A program made the translations under genes and the position numbers. The notes below the pieces were generated by a model. That model ran no database searches. It was not told the DNA's origin and saw only the letters and a program-made list of their open reading frames with translations. From Fragum whitleyi (taxonomy: Eukaryota; Mollusca; Bivalvia; Cardiida; Cardiidae), in contig OX411548.1 in the NCBI GenBank assembly GCA_948146395.1, positions 38,138,912-38,202,911 of the forward strand: a stretch of DNA of 64,000 nucleotides, in the 5' to 3' direction. Shown piece by piece: positions 11,658-23,302 of this stretch (positions are counted from its first letter, which is position 1; each line of letters begins with the position of its first letter).

Positions 11658-12080
11658 GTACCTCGGACGTAAGTGTAGTAATTTTGGGTCATTTTAGGTA
11701 ATTCGGCTTCTGGTGATACTTCGATCAGTATAATACCCTTGAAAAAGAAAGGGTTCCTTTTAGCTTTCCGATAGTCTTGAGGGATCTTTTGGGCATATTA
11801 TAATTTGATAGCAAAATGCAGTGAAACGCATTTCGTTATCGAACTACATGTATGATATGACCAGTGTTTATTGAGTCTTTGATGCGTTTGTATTGCCTTA
11901 CGTCATGTTTAGCGGGAACATTGGTGGTTTTGACACCACAAAACCCACGTGTGAAAAAAATGCCCTTAAATGGAAGCGTCCTTATTATTCCCGATGTCTA
12001 TTCCGTAGTGTCGCCGGGGGTTCCCGATTTGCCCTTCTCCTTGACCCCTGACACGGCTGACCTTGCCACATATTGAAATG
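11658..12080. mobile_element. Foldback family arm, inverted relative to 10448-11185
   Basis: ACCTCGGACGTAAGTGTAGT at 11660 is the exact inverse of the outer end near 11165-11184. The order then follows the arm: TAATTCGGCTTCTGGTGATA, TTTGGGCATATTATAATTTG, AACCCACGTG, CCCGATGTCTATTCCG. It lacks a clear second arm. Confidence 0.65.
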
Positions 12081-12241
12081 GTGTTTATTTTCGATGATGT
12101 GGTCAAAAGCATGAAATAAATTATTTGTAGGGTAATAACAATTGAATAGTTGAGTAACGCTGTGTAACCCCCACCCCCATGAAAATGTTTGACAAAAATA
12201 AATATATAAATAAAAGTGGAAAAATACGGATGAAACGATTT

Positions 12242-12283
<42 letters not shown>

Positions 12284-14469
12284 AGATCTATTTTATTTTT
12301 GATGAGCAGAATTGGTTTGTCACTTACAAATGGACATAACTGATAATCATAGACTTGAATTTAAATAACTCCAGTATCATTCTTGAGGACTTACACATGG
12401 GGAATATCCCATTTACTAACCTTTCAAGATCGTATGGCTCTAAACGAAGAATTTATATCCATAAGCCTTAAATTTCAATAACTTTAATACGAAAATTACA
12501 TTTGGATGACTTGACAGATTTATTTTCGCTTGTAAATCGTCATTCCATAAGCTCATGACCCGGCAAGGCAGGCTTATTCTTGCAGTTGAACTTTCAAGTG
12601 AGCGATTTGCATATTATTTATGTTTGTTTGCTCTCCGCCTATAAACGCTTTCTTCGCTAAATCGTTAAATCCCGAAACATTGAAAATAAAGCATATACTA
12701 TGACGTACGATGGTGAATAAAAAATTACGTAGACTTGCGTTACAGAATCTTTTATTTCACAGACTTTGAAAAAAAACACTTTTATTCAATTGCGACACTT
12801 TTCTTTTTGTCGTGTAAATTTGGATGAAATCCAACTAGTTGGTCACCTGTAGCCACCATTCTAAAACATCTAGTAATTTGGTACCGGCGCACGATAACGA
12901 CGTCAATTTGACGCTACGATATTGATAAATTCCGTCGATCGTCAGCACTTTTCAAAATATTCAACTCAACAATAAACCCAATTTCTGCATCGCCTGTCCA
13001 TTGGATACGTTCTATTTTCATATCCATCTTATCCAAAATGATGTGTAATGTGTCTTAAAGATACTGAACTGATGTTGATCTTTGACATTTACAGATCAAA
13101 CGCCGTGAAGACGTTTTCCATTCTCCGGATGTCATTCTTCGGAAAAAAATCTCCATTCTAAAACAAACCTTTTAAACCATTCAAAAAGAAGGTATCTGCT
13201 TACATTTGAAGACCTTTTAGCATATTCTGCCATTTTAACCTCTAGATTAGGTTTTCCATAGGTCCAGTAGAACTGTACTATTGTCCGGTTGTCTATGGCT
13301 GCGCCGGTGCCGTCATTTCGATGGTCGAAAATTGACACGTGCCCTTAGCTTACTGTCTTTAAACACGAAAATACCGAATGGATTGTGCTTGAATTTTAAA
13401 CATCGTAACAGATTACGTCAAGACGTATATGGGCGAAGTTTTGAAGGGTTTAGTCCAAATTTAGGGGACAAATACGTGTAGTAACAGTAGGAAGTAACGT
13501 TACAAAATGGGTTGCGCCGGTGGCGCATACCCATGGATATAAAATATTGGTTTTTTTTACATCATAGTCATAGCAGACTCTTGTAAATTTAGTATTATGT
13601 CAACATTAAATGGTTTGTCATGTGTACAAAGTTTCAATCATTTCCGTCGAGAAATTCAAATGTTATAGTAAAGGCCAGATTTTTTTTTAATCCACCCTCG
13701 TATATGCTTCATTTCTTTATATGGAGTTTGAGACGTTCGGCTTAAAGTTGTAAAAGGATATTTTTACTAAAATCTAAGTATGAGCGCTGAATGAGGAAAA
13801 AAACACTCATCTTTATCTGCATTGAACGATATATCAGAAGCAATGAAATCTGAACCTATACTTTTGGGGCATTAATTTAACAACAACAAAAAAACCCCAA
13901 ACAACTAAGGTCTAGAGAGGGCATAATCTTTGGGTTGTCTTCGCGTTCTGTCCAAAAACCGATTCATTGTTCTTGGTCGACCAAAAACATATTAAATGCA
14001 GCCATTTGAAGATGTATTTTCTCTGTTTTGATACTGTCCATTGATACTATTCAATCCATATTAAATGGATTCTTGTCGAAAGGGTTAAACAATCGAAATA
14101 GCCCATAACGATAAGCACTTTGATGACAATGGTTGTTCAAGAGGCCCGTATTTTAACTCGCTATCTCTAATAACGTCACTTCTGATGGGTGAAAAGCGTG
14201 TAAATTTCGGGTTTAAAAAGTGCATTACTTTGGTTTGGAGGGCGCCATAAATAAAGTAAATGTTATGAAAGAGAATAAATATTTCAGAAATGAAACGATA
14301 AATAACGATTAAAAATTTTAATATGGGACTTGGCGCTCTTTGCGTGAAGTTTTCTGATAAACTGGGCAAATAAACGAAGGCTCGAGTGGGAAATGACCGT
14401 TTGTATGGGTTTTAACGTATAACTTTCTCTTTAATCTGAAGTATACAAAACTTGAGTCTTTTATACATA
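12081..14469. other. Non-coding stretch with a 34-base poly-T run
   Basis: Poly-T lies at 12245-12279. The rest is A+T-rich. Short frames at 13132-13338 (-), 13281-13481 (+) and 14085-14545 (-) have no recognisable motif, no splice context and overlap each other. Confidence 0.5.
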
Positions 14470-14739
14470 TGTGACCCGTCATGTGAAAAGGGACCATGTG
14501 GGAACTCTGTGTAATATTATATAAAAAAGAGATTTGGCCCAACACACGTCAAACAGAGGTAACATTTCAATAATCTTTTCATGGGGAAAAAAGAATTATC
14601 TTTCTAGATTCATAAATTCAAATAATAATAAAGCGCGATCAGCTTAGATACAAAGTCAGTCTGCGCAATCCGAGAAGTCTGACTATGGTCGACACTTTAT
14701 GCACTATCCATATGGTTCTTTTTCGCGTGACGGATCACA
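14470..14739. mobile_element. MITE with TGTGACCCGTC ends, copy 1
   Basis: Starts TGTGACCCGTCATGTGAAAA and ends TTTTTCGCGTGACGGATCACA, giving terminal inverted repeats of roughly 20 bases with a few mismatches. Inside the right end is AGTCAGTCTGCGCAATCCG, the inverse of the CGGATTGCGCAGACTGAC block in sister copies. Flanks are TATA-rich on both sides, so a TA target is possible but not proven. Confidence 0.8.
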
Positions 14740-14796
14740 TATTATATATCGGAACTCGCACCGAATTTGTTGGACAATTAAAGAACAAACATCTAT

Positions 14797-14873
14797 AGCC
14801 GCTTCCGTGAATCGAACTTCAGACATCTTGGTTAAGAGGCCGGCGCTCTACCTCTGGACCACGCCCTCTACAT
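14797..14873 (-). repeat. tRNA-derived relic or SINE head
   Basis: On the minus strand, GGGCGTGGTCCAGAGGTAGA fits an A box (TGGTCCAGAGG) and AAGTTCGATTC fits a B box at normal spacing. The presumptive T stem (TGAAG versus CACGG) does not pair and the acceptor stem is poor, so it is not a working tRNA. It may be a SINE promoter region or a tRNA pseudogene. Confidence 0.45.
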
Positions 14874-15262
14874 AAAACTCGCATTACCTAAAACTCTTAA
14901 GAAATGAAGAGGGTTATAGCTTCTCTTATTAAGAAAAGAATGGATTTGATTATAGACGGCGTAACTTAAGACTTGGACAACCTCAAATGTCTATGCTTTA
15001 AATGAATGAGACAAGATAGTTATGACTGAAGAGATGGAGAAACAAGAAAATATAGTCAAAATTCGTCTAAAAATTACTCTGTTTGCCTTTCATATGATAA
15101 AATAACTATAGTACTCAGCTGAGAATTATCTAGATCTACAGTTTTTGATAAATTTATGAACATAGAAACATTCTTCAATATTTTTTTTAAAAGCAACTCA
15201 TTAATATAACCTTTTATGGTCATTTATTTATCACAGTAGGCCTATTAAAACAGAATAATAGT
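14874..15262. other. Non-coding stretch, nothing recognised
   Basis: A+T-rich sequence without supported features. Confidence 0.55.
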
Positions 15263-15424
15263 TTTAAGGTAGAAGACCGAAAAAGTTCCGCAATATTTCG
15301 GAGCTCATTCCCTTTCACAATGTTAACCGAGGTTCCCTAATAATCATTAGGAAACATCGGTTAACACTGTAAAAGTTTATTACTTCCGACAGGTTGTGGA
15401 ACTATTACGGGTCCACTACCTTAA
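15263..15424. mobile_element. Palindromic foldback element (TAAGGTAGTGGACCC family), copy 2
   Basis: Bounded by TTAAGGTAG on the left and CTACCTTAA on the right. The two halves pair through AACCGAGGTTCCCTAAT with ATTAGGAAACATCGGTT. The left end is mutated (AGAAGACCG for GTGGACCCG) while the right end is intact (ACGGGTCCACTACC). Confidence 0.85.
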
Positions 15425-15843
15425 TTTCAAATAAACTTTTGAGTCAATTCTCAGTTGTGCACAAAACACACCCACATATTTTCGCGCCCAGATATTTTAG
15501 GAATAAACTAACTAATGTAAGTTTAATCTGCCTATGTGATAAGTTAGGGGAAGTAAATCCACCTTAGCCTATTAAGTTACCTTTTATGGGTATCTACCCG
15601 TAGTTGACATTAACGATTAAACTTACAGGTCCCGGCTTCAATATTTACGAATCGAATGGACGGAAGAAGTTCCACTTTAAGTTTATAAGCGAAGAGACCT
15701 GTGAGGTTACATGCAATTGCATGTGTATCGTAAAAAGAACCCCCTAAAAAACCCCAACAAATCAAATAAAACGATACCTCCCCAAAAATATTTTAGAATA
15801 TTCGAAAATTAAAGAAATGCCATAGGGTTTTTTGGGAATTAGA
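15425..15843. other. Non-coding stretch, nothing recognised
   Basis: A+T-rich sequence without supported features apart from small palindromes such as CATGCAATTGCATG near 15711. Confidence 0.55.
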
Positions 15844-16140
15844 TATCAGAAATAATTTTGAAGTCTATGAAAGCACGTCGTTTCGCACGTGAGTAACATG
15901 ACGGTAAAAAATCAACACTCGCGTCAAAGATGATGCTGAGTAAAATAAAATCAAAGAAAGCTGGAATAAAACTTTGCAGATCTCTATTATTATGTCGTTT
16001 CGCCTCATTTATTATAAAATTGTAATATTCTAAAAAGATCTCCATTAGACGAGCGGAAAATATAAAAGAGTCTTGGTTTCTTGAAGCGCATTGACCGAAT
16101 ACCCTCTAGAAGCCGAACAACCAAAAAAATGACCACAAGA
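15844..16140. mobile_element. Arm of the GACGTCATATAAACC foldback family
   Basis: Shares in order the landmarks of 10840-11150: ATGAAAGCACGTCGTTTCGC, a degraded GACGTCA block, AAGATCTCCA, TTCTTGAAGCGCATTGACCG, CTCTAGAAGCCGAA. The left arm is absent. Confidence 0.55.
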
Positions 16141-16826
16141 TGAATGCAACACTTTCGTTTGAGGCACTTTCAAATTGGGTTATTTCCGTGAAAACAATGG
16201 TCTATATCGTCTGTACACTGGCAAATGCAACTTTGTAACACTTGTACGGCTTGAACAACGCTGTGATGAGTTCTTTATACTAAAACTAACCAAAAAAAAA
16301 TTCCTTCGACTTCAACTAACGGGACATAGATACCATTTAACTACAGACGGTTTGACTGTCAAAGGGAAATCATTAATGTGTGAACTATCTGAATTACTGA
16401 TGGCACTTTGATCTATTCACGGCGTGATTGATTTGAATCCTGCCAAAACAACAACTGCGAATGGCACCACGGGACGAATGAAAAGAAACCGTTATAAAAT
16501 ATGGCCCTTAAATATGGTCCGTTTCCTGAAAAAAAAAGTAGTCACAGCTTTCTCAAAGACATTATTGATGGTGTACATTTCCCCTTCGATGCGCAGAACA
16601 AAATATAATTGTAGACTTTTTCTCCTCAAATTTATGCAAAATGTGTGAAATATTTCAATAAATATCACCAAATAATATAATCACACTTATGTATGGATCT
16701 CGCGATTTGCAAATGAGTGTGTCAATGTTATAAGTTTCATACCTCCGAAAATTCAAAGAAGTTCCTCTCCGTTTGTCAAAATTAAATATCACCATATAGA
16801 AATTTCCAAATTTATTCATAAAGGTT
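16141..16826. other. Non-coding stretch with two short unrecognised frames
   Basis: Plus-strand frames of 78 and 74 codons at 16175-16411 and 16424-16648 have no motif I recognise. They lack a plausible promoter, splice site or poly(A) signal arrangement, so I do not call them genes. Confidence 0.45.
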
Positions 16827-17055
16827 TTAACCCTTTCCTGTTTTACAAAATTTTGGACCTGTCCAAATTCAAAGGTTTTGCAGACGAAAATTTAAAGTGA
16901 ATTTAATTTGAAAAATAACCATTCAGTAGGGTAGAAAATAGTGTGGAAAAAGAAGAAATTGCTTGTCAGAAGCAATTTCTTCTTTTTTCACAATGTTTTC
17001 TCAATCATAAAATCACAGGCACGTAAAAAGCAGGGATTAAACAGAAAAGGGTTAA
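16827..17055 (-). mobile_element. piggyBac-like MITE, copy 2
   Basis: TTAA-flanked on both sides and 229 bases long, in the opposite orientation to copy 1: CCCTTTCCTGTTTTAC at the left, GATTAAACAGAAAAGGG at the right, hairpin GAAGAAATTGCTT/AAGCAATTTCTTC in the centre. Confidence 0.9.
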
Positions 17056-17648
17056 ATAAGCATGAAAAAGATTAACTCGTTGCGAATTTTTTCTGAAATG
17101 TCACGGTATCGAAAAGAAATTACATGCATTGCTTTTATATTATTACAAAGATATTTTCTTTGGACATCTTTGTAATTTGAATATATATTTTCTTATTTCG
17201 AATTTGGGCTACAAAAAATAGAAACTGCAGATAAAATGGGCTGCGGTTAATATACCATGGTATGTCATACATGTATTATAATAATGATTATTGGAAGCCC
17301 CGATATTTTATGAGCGAAAACCGTTCAACAATTACTTTTGTCTGTTTTGTTCATCAGCCCAGTGTTTGTTTCATCTTTGTACTGTTAACATCTGATGCAA
17401 ATATTTACCCTCTTCGATGAGGTCACGTGAGCTATCAGAAACAGACTGTGTTACATACATATCTTTGATCTGGGACCTTGACTAGTTCTTTGTTGTTCTT
17501 TGCTCACAAACCATGCCATGTCTATGATTTTTCCCAATTTATCGCTATTTTTGTTTGTACGCTCGGAAGATGGTTTCCAAATGAAACATCAACTATGGTG
17601 TTGAGAAGTCAATTTGGCCAGCAATGTTTTGGAACAGTGATTGATATA
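17056..17648. other. Non-coding stretch with a small hairpin
   Basis: ATTACAAAGAT...ATCTTTGTAAT near 17140-17176 is an inverted repeat. Nothing else recognised. Confidence 0.5.
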
Positions 17649-17815
17649 TGTGACCCGTCTTGCGAAAAGGGGCCATTTGGAAGCGGCGTAAATTGCCGAC
17701 CCTAGTCAGACTGCGCGGATTGCGCAGACTGACCAGCGTCGAAACTTTTCTCATTTCACTAATTTTCTGAATGCAGAATAATCAATCTATTTTCCTGTGA
17801 AAAGTTTTGCGTTTA
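17649..17815 (+). mobile_element. Left part of the TGTGACCCGTC MITE, copy 2
   Basis: TGTGACCCGTCTTGCGAAAA, then GGGGCCATTTGG, ACCCTAGTCAGACTGCGCGG, ATTGCGCAGACTGAC and AGAATAATCAATCTA follow the order of the copies at 24933 and 57546. The right terminal repeat is missing. Confidence 0.75.
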
Positions 17816-19886
17816 AAAACATTTCAAACAACGACGATGTTGGCATAATGCGGGTAAAACAGTAATGTTCGCAAGCTATATTGAGAATAACATGTTAGTG
17901 TCTTTAAATATCAATGTTATCTGGTCGAGGTTGGGAGAATATATTAATCATAAAGAAGCTTTGCCGAATCATGATAATTTCTCGCTGCCAAGACCAGATA
18001 ACATTGATATTTTAAGACACTTACATGTTATTCTATTTATCATGCAATCATTTTTAAATGCTTACTTACAAAGAAATTCAGGTGAAATTCAGGTGAAGTG
18101 TATGCACATTGTTTCTAAAAATAAAATACCTGATATCATTTTATGTTATCAGACAGGTGATATCAGGTCAATATATGACGATCCGGACAAGATGTACAAG
18201 GCCCAAAACCTGACCAGCCCGATATTCCTTTAACAGTCTCTTCTCGAATCCCACCACATACAAGGTAATAATTTGTTAAATTTCAATAAGCGGAAACAAA
18301 AAACTCAAAACTTTGTTTTCGCTGGATTGTCTAAGAAAAGCCATGCCATACGATTCTTACTTATCCAGTTCTAATAAACGAAGCAGACATACTTAAAAAT
18401 ATCGAAACTATGCATAGAATTTAAGCTGAGTTTGCTACTCAGATATAAATTTCACATACGCGTGCATGAACAGAGTAATGAACAGAATGCATACCTTGCT
18501 GAGAAATTAGTTTTAAACGGAAAAGCAACTCAATATCAAACGATGCCAAATCTTGACGAGATACAGTTGTACATTTTAAAGCAAAAGCCGTGTTTGAAAC
18601 GCAGAAATTCCAAGAATATTCTATAAACGCGTATCATCCGCATTCTCTCGCGTGCCGTAAATATCACTTTCTAAATTCCAATCGTTCTAGACCCGCGCGT
18701 AACGACGGAATATCGTGATATAAGGTAGGAAATAGTGTAGATGATACCTCTTCTTATATAAAGCATCAACTCTTATTAAGCGACCATTTTTAGACAGTTG
18801 TTTACCAGGATCGACGTATTTTAGTTAAATAAAAATAGATGCATTTTGAATGTTGGAGCGCACTGAAATGGTCTTCATTACAAATAAGACAATTTTAATG
18901 AAATCGAACACCAAAGGAGTCTGTTAAAATTACTTTTAAGTATGTATTTTGATTATATGAAGTCTTTTACTGTTGAATTTTGTTTCAAAGACATTTCAAC
19001 CATTTCTGTACAAGGTTTTGTTTTTTGTATTTTTGCAATAATTTAGAAGAAATCAGGTGTTTTACGGTGAGATTTGATTGTATCCATAGTTGCCAGTGGG
19101 AATATGCCTAGAAAAGCATGACTTTTATTCGAACCTAAACGAATGAAATATAAAGCACTCCGCCATTTTGATTAAAGAAGTGTTTAGAGCGACTTTTCTC
19201 AACGACGTCCGTTTTTATAAGTTTCTTTATTGGTCGCTGTATTAAAGGATAGTCGCTAAATGAATATATAGATATGGTTAATCTAGAAAAGTCTTTAGAA
19301 AAATGGAAATGACTGCCAATATAATATATACATTAATTATCTTAGAACTTGTTAAGAGCAAATAACAAAATGTAGATGATAAGGGAAAATTGTCTGCAAA
19401 AACTATTTCGTTGCAAACGTCTTAATATCAACTGCATAACATATTAACTTTGACATGTTTGCTTGTATTTCATATTTTGCAGCGAAAAACAAAAATAATC
19501 GTTTTTCAAACATTACTTTCATTTTAAAGGTTCTCAAAACAAGCAAGGAATTCTTCCGGAACGCTCGATTCATGCGCGCCTGTACGCTAGAGCCGCGGAA
19601 TATTGTTCCTACAGTTTGGTAATGGTATTATAAATTGAGCGTGAAGTCATTTTCACAGACATTTACAAACTTATGTTCCTTTCGCGGTGATCTCGCTTTC
19701 CTCCATCAATAACGCACACCAGGGGGCGCTAACACAGACCGTAAATCACTTTTGCAGATTCTGCTCCCAAAGGGTTCTTGAAATTCTAGTCATCTTTCTT
19801 ACATCACTAAAGTAATGATTTTGTCAGGGACATCTTTTGTTTTGATTTGTGAGATAGAATAAAGTCAGCCCCTTCATGTCACAAGT
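17816..19886. other. Non-coding stretch with two hairpins; no supported gene
   Basis: GTGTCTTTAAATATCAATGT at 17897 pairs with ACATTGATATTTTAAGACAC at about 18005-18022, and ACCTGATATCA/TGATATCAGGT pair at 18127-18169. The 122-codon plus-strand frame at 17865-18233 spans these hairpins and is therefore suspect. A 64-codon frame at 18432-18626 shows no recognised domain. Confidence 0.5.
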
Positions 19887-20134
19887 TCAATTGGATCGGT
19901 TCGATCCCCGGCCGCGGCACTTATCCTTTCCGACATTTGTCTTCCATACTGGGTAGATAATCGTAAACCTATGTGGAATAGCAACTGGAGGCTAGGAAAT
20001 GGATGTGGTGGTAGTACTGGTGTGAGAAATACCAGGAATCCATCGTTAGGTGCTCCAGTCGTCGCGATATAACTGAAAGATTGTTGAAAGCGACGTAAAA
20101 CCCCAATTCAAATCAAATCAAATCAATTGGATCG
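19887..20134 (+). mobile_element. 5'-truncated tRNA-derived SINE with 12-bp target-site duplication
   Basis: The perfect 12-base direct repeat TCAATTGGATCG at 19887-19898 and 20123-20134 flanks the insert. The body begins GGTTCGATCCCCGG, a tRNA B box, so the A box end is lost. It runs through a ~200-base body and ends GCGACGTAAAACCCC followed by an (AATCAAATC)-type tail. The 3' end matches the fragments at 25540 and 34574. This is the signature of LINE-driven retrotransposition. Confidence 0.9.
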
Positions 20135-20157
20135 TCCGGACTCGCCGTTTAAGTAAT

Positions 20158-20269
20158 AGTTAAACGCTAATAATTGAAAATTAAACGATTTAAACAGCCG
20201 AAAGGAGGGAGCGTAGCGACCGACTGAGGCTGTTTAAATCGTTTAATTTTCAATTATTAGCGTTTAACT
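20158..20269. repeat. Perfect 42-bp inverted repeat with 28-bp loop
   Basis: AGTTAAACGCTAATAATTGA at 20158 through TTTAAACAGCC at 20199 is matched without mismatch by GGCTGTTTAAATCG to GCGTTTAACT at 20228-20269. The loop is G+C-richer, with GGGAGCGTAGCGACCGACT. It starts 23 bases after the SINE's target duplication. Confidence 0.95.
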
Positions 20270-20686
20270 GACTTAGTCTTTTTCCCGCCTTTTATATTAT
20301 TGGCATCACATTGCACGATTTAAACGGAATAAGACGGATACATTTATTACAAGTAAACGCCCCACTCTTTCCAAATATGGAGTTGTTGAAATATGCACGC
20401 AAATATTGAGTATTTATAAAGAGCAATTACAGAAGATAGATATGAAGTATAATTTGGTTTTATTTACCCGGCAACATAGATGAACGAAAATCTAATACTT
20501 TTCACTCAGTTTAGCATGTTTCTCTGAAAGAATAAAATACTTAACGGAATCGTATTATCGTATGTAATAAAAGGTCCCTTTATTGAATAAATGAGCCAGT
20601 AATTGTTTACGAACTTATGTATGAAGGACAATCTAAAGACATAAACAACTAAGCAGATTATACTATTCTGTTGAAAAAAGATGTTA
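20270..20686. other. Non-coding stretch, nothing recognised
   Basis: A+T-rich sequence without supported features. Confidence 0.55.
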
Positions 20687-20785
20687 TACAGTCCACCAAA
20701 CCTTGGATGACCCCAATTCGCTGACGTTTTCTTGTGTCATCAACTCAACTAAGTTAATTGTCTTTGTTAATTTTGGTGGACTATA
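20687..20785. mobile_element. Small MITE with CAGTCCACCAAA ends
   Basis: CAGTCCACCAAA at 20689 and TTTTGGTGGACT at 20771 are inverted terminal repeats of about 12 bases, flanked by TA on both sides. TA target and CAGT start suggest a Tc1/mariner-type element; only one copy seen here. Confidence 0.6.
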
Positions 20786-21564
20786 AAACGCCACTTCTAT
20801 AGCTGATCATGAAATGAGATTTTGCCAAATTTAGAAAGGGACCAAAAGTAATTAAACTAGAAGTTTATTTGAATTAACGCTAAGAAATAAGTAAAGGATA
20901 TATTGCACTGTTCAATTAGATCCCATTAGTTAGGGTTACTTTTCTTGAATAAATATACAGGCAAGTACAAAAGTCGTCGTTCCATAAGAGATTCGACATG
21001 GTAATCCATGCCATGCCAGATAAAAATCTACATAGGATATTCGTTATACAACATGTGCACGAGTTATACGATTTTCACGTGTACTAATCACGTGGTCATT
21101 GCATATTTATGAAGGGGTAGTTCTAGTCTGTACGCATGCGTGGAATCACAAATAAACCTCGACGTTTAAATGAAATAGTGATCAAAATAAACCTGGGGCT
21201 GGAAAGTTTATGGAAAATAAACCTTCAAAAAATTTGAAAATCCAGCCTTCTGATTGGATAATAATGTAGGACAAAGACTAACAGGGGTTTGTGTTTAGAA
21301 AATTAACATGTCTAGCCAGGAAACTGAAATTCAAAAAGCATGATATAACGGTTCTTATCACAAATGCATTCACATGTATACTGATAGAGTAAAGAAAATC
21401 AACAAGAAAAATAAACGATTTTTTGTTCCTAATTGTTAGTCTCCGTTATGATGAAGACGCTTTCGACAGCAATTTACTTTACCGTTATTACATATGGCGC
21501 TTGCCTGTGTAAAGTTAAAGGCCGATAAAAATGACAGTGGTTTTGCGTTTCTTTGGTCTTCCAG
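20786..21564. other. Non-coding stretch, nothing recognised
   Basis: No supported gene or repeat. Two CACGTG-related sites lie near 21077 and 21091. Confidence 0.5.
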
Positions 21565-21793
21565 TTAACCCTTTGCTGTTTAATCCCTGCTTTTTACGTG
21601 CCTGTGATTTAATGATTGAGAAACATTGTGAAAAAAAGAAGAAATTGCTTCTGACAAGCAATTTCTTCTTTTTACACACTATTTTCTACCCTACAGAATG
21701 GTTATTTTTCAAATTAAATCCACTTTAAATTTTCGTCTGCAAAACCTTTGAATTTGGATTGGTCCAAAATTTTGTAAAACAGGAAAGGGATAA
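21565..21793 (+). mobile_element. piggyBac-like MITE, copy 3
   Basis: TTAACCCTTTGCTGTTTAAT at the left. The right end reads AAACAGGAAAGGGATAA, so its TTAA has mutated to ATAA. The hairpin is intact. Confidence 0.88.
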
Positions 21794-22215
21794 GTCAGAG
21801 AACGTGTCAACAAAATAATAGTTGGTCCCAATTAATCTATATCAAACTCTGCTAAAGTGGTTTACCTATTATAAAGTACTAGAGCATTGGTCTTTTAAGA
21901 CGAATGAATTCTTTAAAACACGAAATTCGGAAACTGTGGTCAGCCGCCTTTATTCTCTCCATTTTTTTTTTTTTTTTTTTTTTTGCAAGTGGCTCTTTTT
22001 TAACACAAAAATTAAGCACGCGTTTTAAACCACGTGAATTTCTGGCAAGGATGATGGTTTTTATATGAAAATGGCGGAAGTTGAGGCACTATGTTGCATC
22101 AAATGAACAAAAACTTAAATAAAAACAAAAACAGTAATATAACCCCACACGGTGTCAACAACATATAAAATGCAGAGCTTACCTCGATAAGAACCAAAAC
22201 GGCTAAGCCTTCATT
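21794..22215. other. Non-coding stretch with a T-run
   Basis: A 22-base T-run lies near 21963. The 68-codon frame across it is not convincing. Confidence 0.5.
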
Positions 22216-22310
22216 TGTGACCCATCTGTGACCTCCAATGAAACCAATCTCTTTTCAAACATTCATTTAACGGAGTGTCCAGATGGTCCCTTTTCGCGTG
22301 ATGGGTCACA
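22216..22310. mobile_element. Short internally deleted TGTGACCCGTC MITE, copy 3
   Basis: TGTGACCCATCTGTGACC at the left and GATGGTCCCTTTTCGCGTGA-TGGGTCACA at the right. Only about 95 bases, so the internal part is deleted relative to the 240-270-base copies. Directly followed by the right half of a different foldback (CGTTTTCGGATCCTGAACGC near 22329). Confidence 0.75.
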
Positions 22311-22880
22311 TTTTTTAACGTTCACAAACGTTTTCGGATCCTGAACGCAGGGCAGGGCAGTTCATTGGACCCTTTTAAAAAAAAATGAGTAAAATTACTC
22401 GCCGCCGATAAGCACTAGGCCAAGACTAGCCCTCGTCCTTTAGAAAAATAAACCATCATAACCCCTGAAGGGTGTCCATTTACCCAAAAGGGCTAACAAT
22501 TTCTTTTCCAATCGATCGTAAATAATGAAATACTGGTAAAGGTGTTGTTAACAATGAAATTTAACGGGTCATCGATATAAGATCCTTTTTCTATTTAATG
22601 TCATATTGCTTTATAATCACGTACTTTTTTGGGGGGGGACGGGGGTGGGGTGGGAAGAGGGGGGTGTTTTGTTTGTCTTGTTTTTAACCATTGAGTAAAT
22701 TAAACGGCGCTGGTTGTAGATGAATGGAGGGGAGCCTGGTCCCAATCCATATAATTTAAAAAAAGTAGACACAATTTCGAATTTTCTACACAAAGATTTC
22801 CCTGTACAAAAAAATAGCCAGCCCTCGAATCTTGAATATGGTTTAACAACCAACGCAAACTCAATAGGGGCCTGACCAGT
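22311..22880. other. Mostly non-coding, with half of a CCTGAACGCAGG foldback and a G-rich run
   Basis: GGATCCTGAACGCAGGG near 22337-22354 matches the end of the family at 22881. A strand-asymmetric G-rich tract lies at 22631-22665. No gene supported. Confidence 0.5.
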
Positions 22881-22994
22881 CCTGCATTGAGGATGATAGA
22901 ACGTCGCAAACTGTTTGCAAATTATACCCCGCTTTCATGCAAAGCGGGGTATATTTTGCAAACAGTTTGCACCGTTTCGTCATCCTGAACGCAG
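22881..22994. mobile_element. Foldback element with CCTGCGTTCAGGATGA ends, copy 1
   Basis: CCTGCATTGAGGATGAT at the left, TCGTCATCCTGAACGCAG at the right. Inside, TGCAAATTATACCCCGCTTT pairs with AAAGCGGGGTATATTTTGCA and CAAACTGTTTGCAAA repeats as its own palindrome. Nearly the whole unit folds on itself. Sister copies are at 29503, 29690 and 62776. Confidence 0.8.
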
Positions 22995-23302
22995 CGAACA
23001 TGGAAAATAAATTATAGATCCTGACAAAAATGTGGACACCCATGGAGGATAGTTTTCTGATTGTCGATGTGAGATTGTGAGTGTTCCTTCACGAAAAAAA
23101 TGACCAGTATACGGAGAAAGTACTAACAACGCCGATCTTGAATATTTAAAGTATTACTTCAACAGGGACTTCGCATGGAGGTGCTGACCAACGATAAAGA
23201 GTGCAGGCGCTGTATAAGGAAATCGTCGGAACAAATACCCGCCAAGCGTTTGAAAATGACATTTACGTTCGCAAAATTAAATAAAAAAAGGTCAACAGCT
23301 TA
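22995..23302. other. Non-coding stretch, nothing recognised
   Basis: No supported features. Confidence 0.55.

Noticed and set aside
14797..14873. Functional tRNA gene
   Set aside because: A and B boxes are present but the T stem and acceptor stem do not pair.
16175..16648. Two consecutive plus-strand frames as a split gene
   Set aside because: No recognised domain, no splice signals linking them, composition not convincing.
17865..18233. 122-codon plus-strand frame
   Set aside because: Spans two hairpins whose arms are inverse copies of each other; no recognised domain or gene context.
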